NCBI GenBank assembly: GCA_900073065.1
Contig: FJOG01000018.1
Coordinates: 1,314,044 to 1,378,043 of the forward strand
Reading direction: 5' to 3'
Length of the DNA stretch: 64,000 bases
DNA from: Phialocephala subalpina
Lineage: Eukaryota; Ascomycota; Leotiomycetes; Helotiales; Mollisiaceae
The notes below the pieces were generated by a model. That model worked only from the letters and a program-made list of their open reading frames with translations, made no database searches and had not been told where the DNA came from. The first letter of the stretch is position 1. Each line of letters begins with the position of its first letter. Below, piece by piece: positions 30,683-42,183 of this stretch. The translations under genes were made by a program, and so were the position numbers.

Positions 30683-31727
30683 ATGGCACCTTCCAAGCAA
30701 AGCAACACTAATGTCCGATCCCAATCGGGATCCGGCTATATTCACACCCCGCTTCCTGACTATGTCCGCAGTCAACTTTTACAGAAAACAACATAACTCC
30801 CCAACACAGTAAGTAAACGACGCTCAGAGTTCCACTTCACTGCTGAATTTCAGCAATAGTCATCGCTCAACTTATCAACTGGGTCGTGAACGTGCAACGA
30901 AAGGGGGGAATACCCGTAAACCGTGATGTTGAGATCACACTGAAAGACGCAGGCAAGGAAGACCCAAGCGAATGCGACGTGGACTTCTGGACTAAGTTGG
31001 AGGTCGGGGTCGAGTATGAAGGGCGTAAGTGATCTTCCTCATCGAAGGATGAGTTGTGAGAGTCGAGTGGAGACAGACAGCTAATCGTTGGAAATAGTTT
31101 TGGCAGATCTGAGAGACTTTTACATCGAGAAGAAGAATAATCCGACCAAATTCTCAGATTATGAAAGACTCGAATTCAAGTTCATCCCAAATGAACAGAG
31201 GGAAGAGTCATGTGGCTGTGACTGTTACATCCCCGAGCTGGGAACACTGAAGATAGATCAATTACAAATCGCCGACCGTATACTTACTTGCATCAATCAA
31301 ATTGAATGGCACTTCTGAAGCCTCCAGTGCTCAACAAGAACGGCCAGTCTGCAGCTCCTCTGCCAGCGGACCTTACGACTGTCATCCCAATGCAAGGCAA
31401 GTCTCATTTACAGTCCCAATAGTTCAATACTCTAACCTCAACCTAGTTCTTGATCGTCTCCACCACTTCTGGCATCAGATCCGAGATACGGATTCAAGTC
31501 CCAAAGCTCTTGTGAATCTCGAACTGCGCTCTCTGCCTACTCTCAATGTTAAAGCTCACACAACAGTCATCCTAGAAAGGAGTAAGACCGCATGTACCCA
31601 AAGAGAACTGGAAATCTAACTCACTCCAGGCCTTCAAGAGCATTATGGATCAAGGCAGGTCCTCCATTTACTTCTTTCACGGAGGCGAAGACCTAGGCAG
31701 GCAATCTGGGCCCAACGACATAAGTGA
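30683..31727 (+). CDS. unknown tandem family, member 3 (5' end uncertain)
   Basis: The conserved part begins after a phase-1 acceptor at about 30863 with IIAQLINWVVNVQRKGGIPV and VEITLKDAGKEDPSECDVDF, then KLEVGVEYEG. After the next phase-1 intron comes LLADLRDFYIEKKNNPTKFS, DYERLEFKFIPNEQREE and a CGCDC cluster (member 2 has CGC-x4-C at the same place). Further on, LNKNGQSAAPLPADLTTVIP aligns with member 2 (FDRKGPEGKLPNDFLRVVDP). It is followed by an apparent GC-AG intron (GCAAGT donor, TCTAACC branch, CCTAG acceptor) and LDRLHHFWHQIRDTDSS, aligning with LDNAHYMWH of member 2. A last intron leads to a basic end before TGA at 31725-31727. The first exon (MAPSKQSNTNVRSQSGSG) is out of frame with the conserved part, and one inner junction near 31290 is unclear, so this copy may also be damaged. 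Confidence 0.5.
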
Positions 31728-33127
31728 TACCCGACGTGGGTCTTTAAAGCTGACTTCGTATCTCCAATATGAAGCCATTGTAAACTTAGCTACTGTAGCC
31801 TGAACGTTGAAGTTTCCATTACTTATTATATCGCAGCGCCTCGTGAATGCAAATAGCCAATATTAACGGGGGACTTCCTGAACATTGAAGACAAAGAGTC
31901 CTCAAGCGCGTAATCGTCGCACCAAATGCTGGCCCCGTGGTGCTGTAGCGGAATGTCAGCTTTTGAGAGGTGTTGAGAGGTGTGATCAGCGTCGACTTTG
32001 CCAAGCCTCGCTTACACCCCCTTTTCCCATGAGCACCTTTCCTTCGTATGGACAAAAGTCTGAAATTAAATTCAAAATCAGGTTTTCATAAGCTCATGCC
32101 TGGAAATAAGAATCATTCATCCTCGTTTTAGCCAAATAATGCCCACTCGACGTGGAACATTGAAGTGAAATCCCGCTCAGGACTCGCTGGTTCGCTTGCT
32201 TCGTGGTAGCTCAAACCCCACTACTCAACAGACTCATTACTCTCGGGCATCTGTTCAAAATGATTTTTCCTGCTTTCTGTGAACACCAAAAGCTAGATAA
32301 CATGGCACACGGCACACTCGCTAGTCCCTCGAGGAGAAATCCACGTAGAAGCTTCTCCTACCGAGATCTCGGTTTCACTTCCTCTTAGCACAGTCCACCG
32401 CGCTTTGCAAATAAGTTCGCGCAAATCTAATTGACAATTTTAATACCATAATCCGAGCCACAAATAACTCCAAGACGAACGGTTGCATGCACCGCGATTG
32501 GCCTTAACCGCGATTGACTTTGCCAGGCGAAAGGATGCGTGCCTCCGGATAGCTGGATGATGTGGTCAACGTAAACGGGCTCTAGGAATAGAGTTTCAGG
32601 GTTGGACTAAGTAGCTGCGATGTTGTACTGAGAGATCTCCAATTCAACGGAGCGTCCCTGAAGAGAGAGTAGGTTAGTATTCGACCCCTTTCCCATCCAT
32701 CTCTTGTAGATTCGTAGACTCGTAGTTCCCCGCCTTTTAGCCTTTTTCTCTCGCGCAGAGGTAGGTAAAGGTGAGCGGCTGAGCATCTCTCAGTACCCGA
32801 GACTCTTTGAATCCTTTTGAAGGGCCCTCAAGACATCCCGGGAACCTTAAGCCATGGGTGTGCCCATTTTGGCAGCAAACAAGGCAAAAATTCCAAAGGC
32901 TTCTCAGCCACCAGAAGCTCGAAAATTCATTATCACGAAGGTAATTGGTGAATTAATTACGACTACATGAACCCCTCAGCCATCAAACCCACCTCCCTAC
33001 TCAATATTTTTTCTCTCCAAGTGCTCCTCCCAACAACCAACGAATCACTCAGTTCTCCCGCCTCCTCACTCAACATCCAAACCAAACCCCGTTCGCGATA
33101 CGGAAACATGTGGTCATACCTCAAAAA
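31728..33127. other. long intergenic region
   Basis: About 1.4 kb between convergent genes. Short ORFs show no family features, and I see no tRNA or mobile element. Confidence 0.45.
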
Positions 33128-34045
33128 CTACAAAAGTCCCAACAACCCAGCCGCAATCATCATAGCCCAGCTTTCAGCAACCCTCCTTTCGCCCCCACTA
33201 CTCTGCAAATTTCCAGACTCAGTACTCGTCGACTTCGCACCGCTGCTCGTGCTGGTGGAGCCCCCAGGACCAACCGTTGCTACCTGGGTCGTGGTTGTCG
33301 GCCCCGTAATAGTTGTGCTTGATCCTCCTGGCAACACACAAGTGCAAGTTGGATGGGCGCTACATGGGAATGGTCCTACTGTCCCAGTCCAGGTCGTGGT
33401 TTGGCCGTGGCACGTGTTATGATATGGACAAGTCGTCAATGTTGTGATTGTAGTGACTGTCACTGTGGAGTTGTTGTATGGGGGTGTGGTGGTGCTGCTT
33501 GATGTACATGATGAATCCGTACAAGGAGGAGTTGTTGACGATGTGGTTGAGGAGCTCGTGGTCGAGGAGCAGGATGCATCGGTGCAAGGCTGTGTACACT
33601 CAACACCAGTGCAGGGGGCGCTCGTAGAGCTTGAGCTTGAACTCACAGAACACGAAGCATCCGTGCAAGATGAGGAGGATGAGCTGGAACTGGACGTGCT
33701 AGACGTAGAAGAGATCGATGTAGGACATGGTGGGTGGACGACAGCCCATGTTGTCTGGCAACCTTGATGACAGGTTGTCTCACAAAATGTGGTTGATGCA
33801 AGAGTGAAGGGACAGTCGCATGGTTGAGTGATCGTCGACATGACCAGACACTCCTCGATCGTGCATCCAGTACCTGGCCCTGGTGTGATCACCGGGCAAC
33901 CTGATCCTCCGGTCTGAGTGGAGGTTGGGCAGGTAACCGGGTAAGTGGTGGTCGGAGGTAGAGTCATGATGATGGAGGAGCTCGAGTCCCAGCCATACGC
34001 GGCGGGAAGGACCCCGAATGCTGCAGCGAGTGTAGAGAAACGCAT
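33128..34045 (-). CDS. secreted Ser/Thr/Cys-rich GPI-type surface protein
   Basis: A single exon of 305 residues. It starts with a signal peptide (MRFSTLAAAFGVLPAAYG), probably cut before Trp18. The mature part alternates Ser/Thr-rich linkers with short Cys units: SCTDASC, CTGVECTQ, PCTDASCS and PCTDSSCTS. These look like internal duplications of a C-T-D/G-x-x-C repeat. Flanking Cys-rich blocks read CDCPFTLASTTFCETTC and CPYHNTCHGQTTTW. The last residues (SWAMMIAAGLLGLL) form the hydrophobic tail expected for GPI anchoring, after a small-residue region. It is probably a heavily O-glycosylated wall or spore-surface protein. The composition resembles known fungal surface antigens, but I cannot name a family. 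Confidence 0.8.
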   Translation of the reverse strand: MRFSTLAAAFGVLPAAYGWDSSSSIIMTLPPTTTYPVTCPTSTQTGGSGCPVITPGPGTGCTIEECLVMSTITQPCDCPFTLASTTFCETTCHQGCQTTWAVVHPPCPTSISSTSSTSSSSSSSSSCTDASCSVSSSSSSTSAPCTGVECTQPCTDASCSSTTSSSTTSSTTPPCTDSSCTSSSTTTPPYNNSTVTVTTITTLTTCPYHNTCHGQTTTWTGTVGPFPCSAHPTCTCVLPGGSSTTITGPTTTTQVATVGPGGSTSTSSGAKSTSTESGNLQSSGGERRVAESWAMMIAAGLLGLL

Positions 34046-35080
34046 TTTGATGTGTATTAACTTTGAGTTTTGTTAAACGAAAGTGTTGATGAAATGTCCG
34101 ATATTCAGTGGGGACAATCAGCCTTAAATCCTCTCTCTTCCGCATAGCATGATCCCGTACTTGGGAGACACAACAGGAGATGGAGTCGGCGAATTCCCCA
34201 TTCCGTGGATCTTTCATGGAATCCTCGTATTGGAGTTGGCCGAGCACTGATCACGATGCCAACACCTGATGCATGAGGTCTGTCCACACCAATCGCGGGG
34301 AAGCTGCAAGGGACCTAGAGAAGCGAGTTGCCAGCAAAACGGCCGTCACCCCATCCGGTCCAAATATGCTTAAAATCTTAGCATGGGGTAGAGGAAGGTC
34401 AACGAATCGTAAGAAGCAATGTAAAAACCCTTCGTATCCACTGTCGCGTGCCTGTTGAGCCGTCCCGGACGCCAGGAATAACTTCGTAATTTTTGCATCG
34501 GATGATAGTAGCATAAGTGAACCTGTTTGCCGATGCTTTCCTGCCTGATGAGCTGTTCCATAGGACGATACAAGAACTGTATGCAGTCGAGTGTCATTGC
34601 AATGTTCGGACCAGTAATAGAATATTGGTACGGGAGCTAAACTCGATGCCTACCAGTGCTCAGCGTCTATGCGCGACCATCAGAAGCAGGGCACCAGGTG
34701 GTATTGATAAGCTTTTGTTTCATTATCCATCTTCGTACTGTGTGCAACAACACCGATGCATCCCATACACCAACTCAAACACAAAAGCAACAAGTAATTA
34801 CGCCCCAACGCACCCTATTGACACAGCCAACCCACAACTTCTCGTGAATCGCCCCCTGAAAAGCTCTCCAATCTACCTTAACAAAAGAACACATCCCTCA
34901 AGCAGTGGCATGCATGTAAATAGACGCCACCAGGGCAGAACGCAATCTTGACTGTGAAGTCGAATCCGTGTAAAGAGCGTCGCGAAGAAAAAGCTGAGGT
35001 GGAAGAGAAGTGAGAACAATATCGTCGATCGTAAAGCATCTCGACATCATTCGTCGTCAATTCGTAACAGCAAGTTCACC
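34046..35080. other. intergenic region
   Basis: About 1 kb between the start of the Cys-rich wall protein and the 3' end of the BUD4-like gene. The ORF at 34517-34951 has no recognisable features. Confidence 0.45.
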
Positions 35081-38000
35081 TCAAAAGACGGTACTCTTTG
35101 TTCGCTGGTGGTTTCGGGATGTCTTTCGGGTGCCTTGTTCGTTTCTCCTCCTCAGAGTATCCTCGCGTTTGAGAACCAGATCACACCAGCCACCTTTGGC
35201 ACTGCTACCATCCTTTCCGATGCAGCCATCGAGGACTTGCATCCATCCTTCCTTGTCATTCGCAGTATCAGCATAAAAGTCGATCACTTCGCCGTTGTTG
35301 AAGCGAATGCGGAAGCCCTCCTCGACGAACATGTAGCCTTCTTCTTCCTCGGCAAAGCCAGACTTGCGACGCTTGCCATTTTTGCCAGTGGTTTCCTTCT
35401 GAGTCAAAGCTCGGCGATCATCGATAAGCTTGCAGGCGTTGGCAAGATTGATTGTGGCACGAGGTTGGCGAGTGGACTCATGGTAAGCTGTGAGTTTGCT
35501 CCCAGCGAGCTTGAAGTAGCGTCGACGCCAATACTAAATACGAATCAGCGACACATTCTACGAATCGGATGATTGCTAGACTTACCGGGCAATCACCACC
35601 TTGTTGACTCAAGTGGCCTTCCCAATTACGAGCATTTGCAGCTTCAGCCTCCTTCATCTCCCGAATACACGAGTTCATACTCTTGGGCATGTCATCATCG
35701 GTGGCGCCTTTGGGCTTTGGGACGAAGAGAAGTTGCAGCTCAAGTTTCGCGACCTTGTATGGTGCTCGTCGTTGAACATTGGTGTTGCCACGCTTGCTCA
35801 TAACGCTTGACTTGTGGTTAGCTTCTTCCGTAGCCCACTCATTGAAGCAAGCGACATCAACAACATAAGGTCGACCATAGCAGCGAGTTTCGTGATCTTT
35901 CAGGCAGACGTACGACCGACCAAAGCTTCCATCTTCGGCGGCCAATGGTGAAAGCAAGTCCCATGCAGTCGGCTGAACAGACATTCTCTTGGCTTGGGCT
36001 TCTCGCTGCTTTTGCTCCGCGATTCGCTGTTCTTCTTCCTTCTGTCTCATTTCAAGTTCCTTGCGCTTCTTTGGCGATGCAAATACACGACTGAAGGTTG
36101 ACGGCTTTTGAGCTTTGTGGGCCTTGGTAGGTGATTCGACTACTCGTTTTGGTGCTGGCTTGACAAGCTTGGCGTTGAGAGTAAGTTGGAACTCCAGTTC
36201 GTTGGGGACAACCAGTTCAAATTCTTGTCCAATCGGAGCATTTCTTCCAAGCTCAAGCCATGCAGTAGTCACGCAGTGGACTCCGTTATCCAAAGTGAGG
36301 CTGAACCAAGTTTGTTCGTCTAGAAATATGTTAGATGCTGTTGGCTTAAAATTGGCAACCGACTCACTCTTTGGTAAAGGCAGATCAAGGTCCTTCACAC
36401 CAATCACCTTCACGAACAATCTTCCTCTCTCGCCACCTTCCTCAGGAGTAGGCTCCATCATGGATTCTTCAGTGACTATTCCCAATCCAGCGACGTTGCT
36501 CTCTTGGCCAGGCATAGGGGGTACCGGACCCATTGCGGGCTTCTTGCGGGAGCCAGATCTGTCGCGGATGCTGTTCTTTCGCATTTGTCCATTCCAGGGC
36601 TCAACGGTCCATGATTGAGGTCGGTCTTGCTTGATTGGAGAATTTCCTGCTGATCGCGTGCCGCGGAAATTCTCGCCGAGTTCGTCATTGCTGCTTGCGA
36701 CAACAAGTTTTGTGTTCTGTCTCATCAAGTAGCCGCGCTGTTTACGAGGAGTAATGTTAGCATATATATAGACGGAGGGAGTATTGTTGATAGTAGACGC
36801 TTGTCCTTTTTCGTCAAGCAAGGCAGACTTAGAAGGAGACAGGTTAAACGCAACCTTTTGAGCTTCAATGACTCGGTCAAAGTCCTGATCAAGACCGAGG
36901 CCAAGGTCACCACCGATGTCCAATGTCAAGGATCTCTTCTTGAAACTTGGTTGTCTTTCCATTCCACCATCAGAGTCTGATGGCTCGCCAAGCTCTCTCT
37001 CGGCACTGAGAGATGGTCTGTTGCGGTGTCGTTCTGGAATTGGGGGAATGTTGGCTATTTCACCGCTAACCTGTCGTCTCATTTCCCGCATTACCTGGAG
37101 ATCAGATGGAGTTGCGGAGGGTCGTGTCTTGAGTTTAGAGCCAGATGCAGACTTGATGGTGGCAACTTGTTCCGGAATGCTAGGTGAATCACGAGCTGGA
37201 GATGGAGGCGCTGGGTGGCGAATGACAGATTCTGGAGTGCCAACTTCGAATTCTTCTTCTTCTTCGGGACCCCAGCCAGAACCATCGTATTCTGGCTTGT
37301 ACGTTGGCATTAGGCGCTCCTGAGGAGTCTCGGGGCGTTGTAGGTATTCGTGAGCTTGAGCCATTTTGGGAGCTTGGACTGCTGGCTGATCATCCTTGGG
37401 GGGAGGTGGTGAAGGAGTCATGTATGATTGCAAACTAAGACCGAAATCGTTGTTCGATAAGAAACCAGTAAATTCAGGTAGCGATCCTCGGTGGTCTTGC
37501 TTGACTGGATTAGACTCGGCTTCTTTCGCTTGCGGGCTTTGAGGGCGTGGGGTAGGTGGTTCATCATCTTCGCCAGCGCTGCTAGAATGCATCTTGGGAC
37601 TCTCGTTGGACAGAGTAGGATCTGAGTACTGGCTGTCCATATCCTCTTCTGCTGGTACGTCCTGGTCATTTTCATTATAGTCATCCATACGAGATTCTGT
37701 TCGATGGTACATCTCAGGGATCGAATATACGTCAACATCAGACTCCTCATCTTCTGGCTCACGCTTTATGATGACACTGTCTTCGTTCTCAATCATCGAT
37801 TGATCCTCGGTGGATGGAATGGGAGTATCGGGGTCGAGAGGAGTAGGGCGCTCTGGGCTCGAGCTTGGCATTGGCGATGAGAAGTTGTAATCAGAGTCTC
37901 TGGTGTATCCGTCGGCTCCATTGACCTTCCGCAAGATTGACTCTCTGGAAATTCGAGGTGGTAGTTGGTATGTGCCGAGGCCTGGGAGATCATCCAACGT

Positions 38001-39660
38001 GTCTTCGTCTTCGTGAATGTGAACAGGGTCGCGTTCTGGGGTCTGGCTACTGCGTTCGCGCGGACCAGCACGTCTCATTCGGCGTTCGCGTTGCTTCTCT
38101 GCTTCAGTCTTGGGTTTTTCCTCGTCTTGAATCATCATCAAGCGAAGTCTATCTTCCAAGGACATCTTCCCACCAGTCATACTCTGGATGTCCAACTTGC
38201 TGATAGACGCTGCAGCTGGTGGAGAAGGTAGCCCTCTTTGGGTAGCCCGCTCTGCGGCTGCCGACAAACCCGTAGAAGAACTCGAACCACTTCGCTTATG
38301 CTGGCTCATGCCTGGCAAAGGTGGCAGAGGTCGATGTTCGCCGTTGGAGTTCAGAGAGTCCGTACGGAGGTGAGGTGGTCGGCCAAGGGAGGATGAAGGT
38401 CTAGCATCTGGCATTGGACTGCCTTCTGGACCCTCGAATGGATCTTCAATCCTACCAGACATAATTCCAGTATTGTGCTCATCAGGGCTGGCATGTCTCC
38501 AATCCTCAGGTCCGACAACAGGGGTTTTGTCGGTGTCTTCGAGTGAGGCGTCAAAGCTGTCATCTTGTTCCACTGAATCTCCACGATTATAGCTATCCTC
38601 GTCCTCATCTTCTCCTGAGTCGTAACTGTTCTCTCGCGAACCCGTTCCGATCGACGACAAATCTGGTGTAGCCATTTCGTACTCGTTGACCTGCGGGGGA
38701 GCTGCATCAAATGTGACACTCTTTGCGTGCCTGTGAAGAACTCTTCCAGGTGGAAGCTGATGTTCATCTCCGGAAACTTCTTCGGACCAGGTTCCATTCT
38801 CTGAATCAAAGCTGGACTTTCCATTGAATCGTCCCGAGGCAAGTGATGACTTGGTAGGAGATACTTGGTTTTTGCTGGGAGAGCCAAGTCCGTTGGCACC
38901 GTTCTTAAGGGGTGTCTTGGTGGGGTTGTGGAGTGGACTGTAGAGAGGAATGCTACTCTTGCTATCGTTTCTTTGATGTCCAAAAGCGCGACCACGCTCT
39001 GCGGATCGAAGTCCATCTAGTCCAGATCCACCATATGCATTTCCTTGTAGTTGCTTTGCCAAAGGCCGTTCGATTACTGGTACCGATGCCGGATCATATT
39101 CCTGCTTTTGTTCTCGCGCAAACATGTTGCTATTCTTGACTCGGGAGGCCTTTTGTAGTCGCTCGATCGAAGAACGTCTCGTTGGTGATGGAGATGCGTC
39201 TCTACCTGCGAACAGATTCTCTGTGTTGATCCGATTCGGCGTAGTTGGAGAGCGACCGTTCCAGAATAGTCGCGGCGACGAACTGCCCTCGGAAGTATTG
39301 AAGGGAGAAGACTGGAATGGAGACGAGTCCTGATTGAGAACCATCTTCTGTGAGGTTAATATTAGCTTTTAATTCTCCGAGACTCCCTTGTACTGACGAT
39401 CCTCGTACCTTTGTGGCTTGGTTATAGCTAGGAGAGTTCCTCCTCTTCTCTGTGGGAGCAAGCTCCGATAAAGGACGAGGTAAAGAAGAGCCTGCCATCT
39501 TGGTAGGTGATGGCGTTCCTTTTTGAATGCGCAGAGGGTGGACCTAAACACTGTCAGACATGGTCGAATTTGGTGTTGTTTACCAGAGTAAACAAGTCAG
39601 CGGCGTCGAGTATCGATCGCAGGCGCTCACCGATTGTTGAGAAGGTGACGGCGTCGCCAT
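35081..39660 (-). CDS. BUD4: Bud4/anillin-like septum and bud-site protein with C-terminal PH domain
   Basis: Five exons (39660-39631, 39543-39409, 39347-36368, 36319-35586, 35533-35081) give 1,443 residues. The family N-terminus spans two junctions: VHPLRIQKGTPSPTK, then PLSELAPTEKRRNSPSYNQ. A very long, acidic and Ser/Pro-rich, probably disordered middle follows. The C-terminal third has the anillin-homology part (NEQTWFSLTLDNGVHCVTTA, WLELGRNAPIGQEFELVVP). It ends with a PH domain beginning YWRRRYFKLAGSKLTAYHES and finishing in DFYADTANDKEGWMQVL. In fungi Bud4 binds septins and marks bud or septation sites at the cortex, and in moulds it is needed for septum formation. The 48-nt intron at 36320-36367 (GTGAGT...CTAAC...CTAG) is a multiple of three without stops, so it can be missed as coding. 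Splicing it restores the conserved LPKNEQTWF. There is no sign of damage. Confidence 0.9.
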
Positions 39661-40823
39661 TTCTCTCACCCTTCCTATGTATTGATCCCGTTTGATGTCT
39701 CGAGATGGAGGTTCGCGGTGCTATCGCTCAACGAGGCAATGGCATGGAAGGAAGCTAGTTCAAGAATGTCGATAGAGAATTGACGCGATGCGCGTCGAGT
39801 AGCGAGTGTAGGAAGGAATGGTCAATCGCAGAGGACCCTTATATCCTCAAAAAGACAGCACAGCACCAAGCGCAATGGAAAAGAAGAAGTGTGAATGTTC
39901 CTCGATTGGTTGGGTGTGTTATTCATAAGAGTTGTGCTAAGACCATTGATCTCAATGTTGTGGTCTTGGCCGGTCACTCTAGCAACGCAATCGTCTGAAA
40001 CACCCCGCTAAGGCTAAACCACTAATCGTATTGATGCCTCAGGCCACAATAAAACAAACCTTCGTCTGGTCAAGCCTCGGGCTTCATAACAATCATGATC
40101 TAAGATAGTGGTCACAATCTTGGCTTTCGTCTCATTTCAGTCTAGTTAGCAGGTATAAGGCGCCTGAGCTGGTGTGTCCGAACACCCAAGGTGGTTGACA
40201 AAGACAACAATGACCACATGGACACTATCCAATCCTTTTCTCGTTGCGCTGATTGTCATTTATATCTTTTGCTTTTCTGATAATTCCTACCTCTACTTAT
40301 ACTTGCCAAGCCCAGAAGTCTGCCCGCAGGCCACAACTTTTGGCAGCGAGAAAGTCCCAATCTATTTGGTTCTTTCAGCCACGGGATGTTCGAAGGTCTT
40401 ACGATACCGGTATTTAGAAGAATTATTGCCTTGATATTTTCATTTCAAAGGCACCTCCAAAATAGTAAGCTTCAAGAGCAATACAATTCTCGTAAGCCAC
40501 TTATTGTTCATCTTATTGAAGTTTCATGACAGTCACGTGTTTCTCGTGATCTCGATTATGCCTCACTCGAGATTCTAGGCCTGCATGTTTGTAGAATGCC
40601 ACTAGTACGAGCTACAGACACTTCTTCTGCCATCACTGTGTATACGGCAGCGTCTCAAATTGGGTCTTAATCTGATAGTGCATCGCTATTCCTAAATGCG
40701 GTAAAGCTCACCGCACACATTCTCGTACTTCCAAAATTTCGAGGTGGGATGCTCGAATCAGAAGAAATTTCGAAATCAAATTCCCAATTCGAAGCTCCGG
40801 AGTCATACTACATCATATTCGAC
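39661..40823. other. divergent promoter region
   Basis: About 1.16 kb between the BUD4-like gene (minus) and the 2EXR relic (plus). An ORF at 40174-40434 with one hydrophobic stretch is not supported by codon or family evidence. Confidence 0.45.
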
Positions 40824-41965
40824 GATGCTCAGAATGGCCAGTCCGACGCTCAGATTGGCCGCAAACTCCCCTTCCAAACTTTTGCCTGAAGAGTTTTGGC
40901 CTTACAGGTCGGACAATCACCAAGGCCCTCAAGAAACAAATCCCACCTCGTCGAAACCCCGAACATTCGAGCCTTTTCCAAAGCTTCCACCTGAGTTGCG
41001 CAGGGTGATTTGGAAGCAGGCACTTCCCGGGCCAAGGATTGTACCTGTGAGAATAAGAAAACGTCGCGACCGGTGCTCCCTTCGTGTTCGATCAGATGTC
41101 TCAGTCGAAGAGACCAGCGATGACGCTTCATCCCAATTTTTTGGGCCTTTCCTTCGGATGTATTCTCACGGGTAGAAAACCTTAGTAACGGCAGATGGGC
41201 CCGAGAGAGCCCTTCACCACCTCCAGTGATCTTGTTCGTATGTCGCGAGTCATATAGTGCAGCTTGCTGAGACTACGAAAAAGTCTTCGCGTCTAAGTGT
41301 GGATTGCCACAGGTGTGGTTTAGTTTCAGCAAAGACATGCTGCGTCTGTCGGAGGCTATATTCAGACACTCCTCGGAATTCTTGGGAGGAGGGATTCAGC
41401 GGGTGGAAAGACTGGCTACGCATTGGTCACTCTCGGAGCCCATTCAATCACGCCGGAATGTTTTCCTTGAGTCAATGACGGGGCTCAGGCACATTACGTT
41501 CAGTCCGTATGAGCTACCATATATGTATCCGAACATGTCCAATCTCGTCGCCATGCCCTTCCTGCCAGAAGATTTATCAAGGAAATCAATCGCATGGTAC
41601 TATTCCAGGCATCCAGATTTATACGCGAGGAACTTCACCGAATCCAATGTTGGAGATCTCTTGACTGGAGGCAGTACTCTATACGATGGTGGAAGGCCCG
41701 GCCGAACAGACTTGGATCAGCCAGGCCATTGCCAGACTGGAGCTTAAAGATTGTCACGACGCCTGATCTCAAAGAAGGTCTGTCGAATGTTGCAGCTGAG
41801 CACAACAGACTGTCACCATTCGCAGTTGATATAGAGAAGTCTCGGGTAAAATATCCCGAGCTTCATGAAGAACCGGAAAAATGTCCATGTGGGAACCTAC
41901 AAAGGTTGTGGGCACAAATATACCGCACCAGTACATTCACCATGGAAAAACTGATTTGGCTATGA
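40824..41965 (+). pseudogene. 2EXR-domain protein, probably disabled
   Basis: The start MLRMASPTLRLAANSPSK is followed by the 2EXR hallmark FEPFPKLPPELRRVIWKQAL and PGPRIVPVRI, typical of a large family of uncharacterised proteins in Leotiomycetes and related fungi. After SQFFGPFLRM the frame closes. The homologous continuation (ARESPSPPPVILFVCRESYS, with the conserved V-C-R-E-S) is in the frame reached by adding one T to the T6 tract near 41136. A TGA then interrupts SAAC-stop-DYEKVFASKCG before QVWFSFSKDMLRL and a further long stretch (FRHSSEFLGGGIQRVERLAT). The downstream frames overlap confusingly up to 41965. Two independent lesions at positions conserved in the family make a pseudogene likely. 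An assembly error in the homopolymer explains only one of them. Confidence 0.65.
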
Positions 41966-42183
41966 TTTGGATCGTGGGGGATTTTTTTTAGGAGATTCGA
42001 TTGGGCAGCTACCAAAAAGCACAAAGGGAAGCCGGAATCCACCTTTTAGCAACATCATCGTCATCATCATCATCATTGAAAACAAAACCAACAAAAGAAA
42101 TAAGAAATCCTCCTCAACAACACTACTACCTTCTTCCTCCTTTTCAGAGTCCCCCAGTCATCATATGTCGCCAATCCTTGAAC

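Noticed and set aside
34517..34951. 144-codon plus-strand ORF
   Set aside because: No family features and no intron or context support; composition is like non-coding DNA.
40174..40434. 86-codon ORF with a hydrophobic stretch
   Set aside because: A single hydrophobic run in a divergent promoter region is weak evidence. No homology is recognised.
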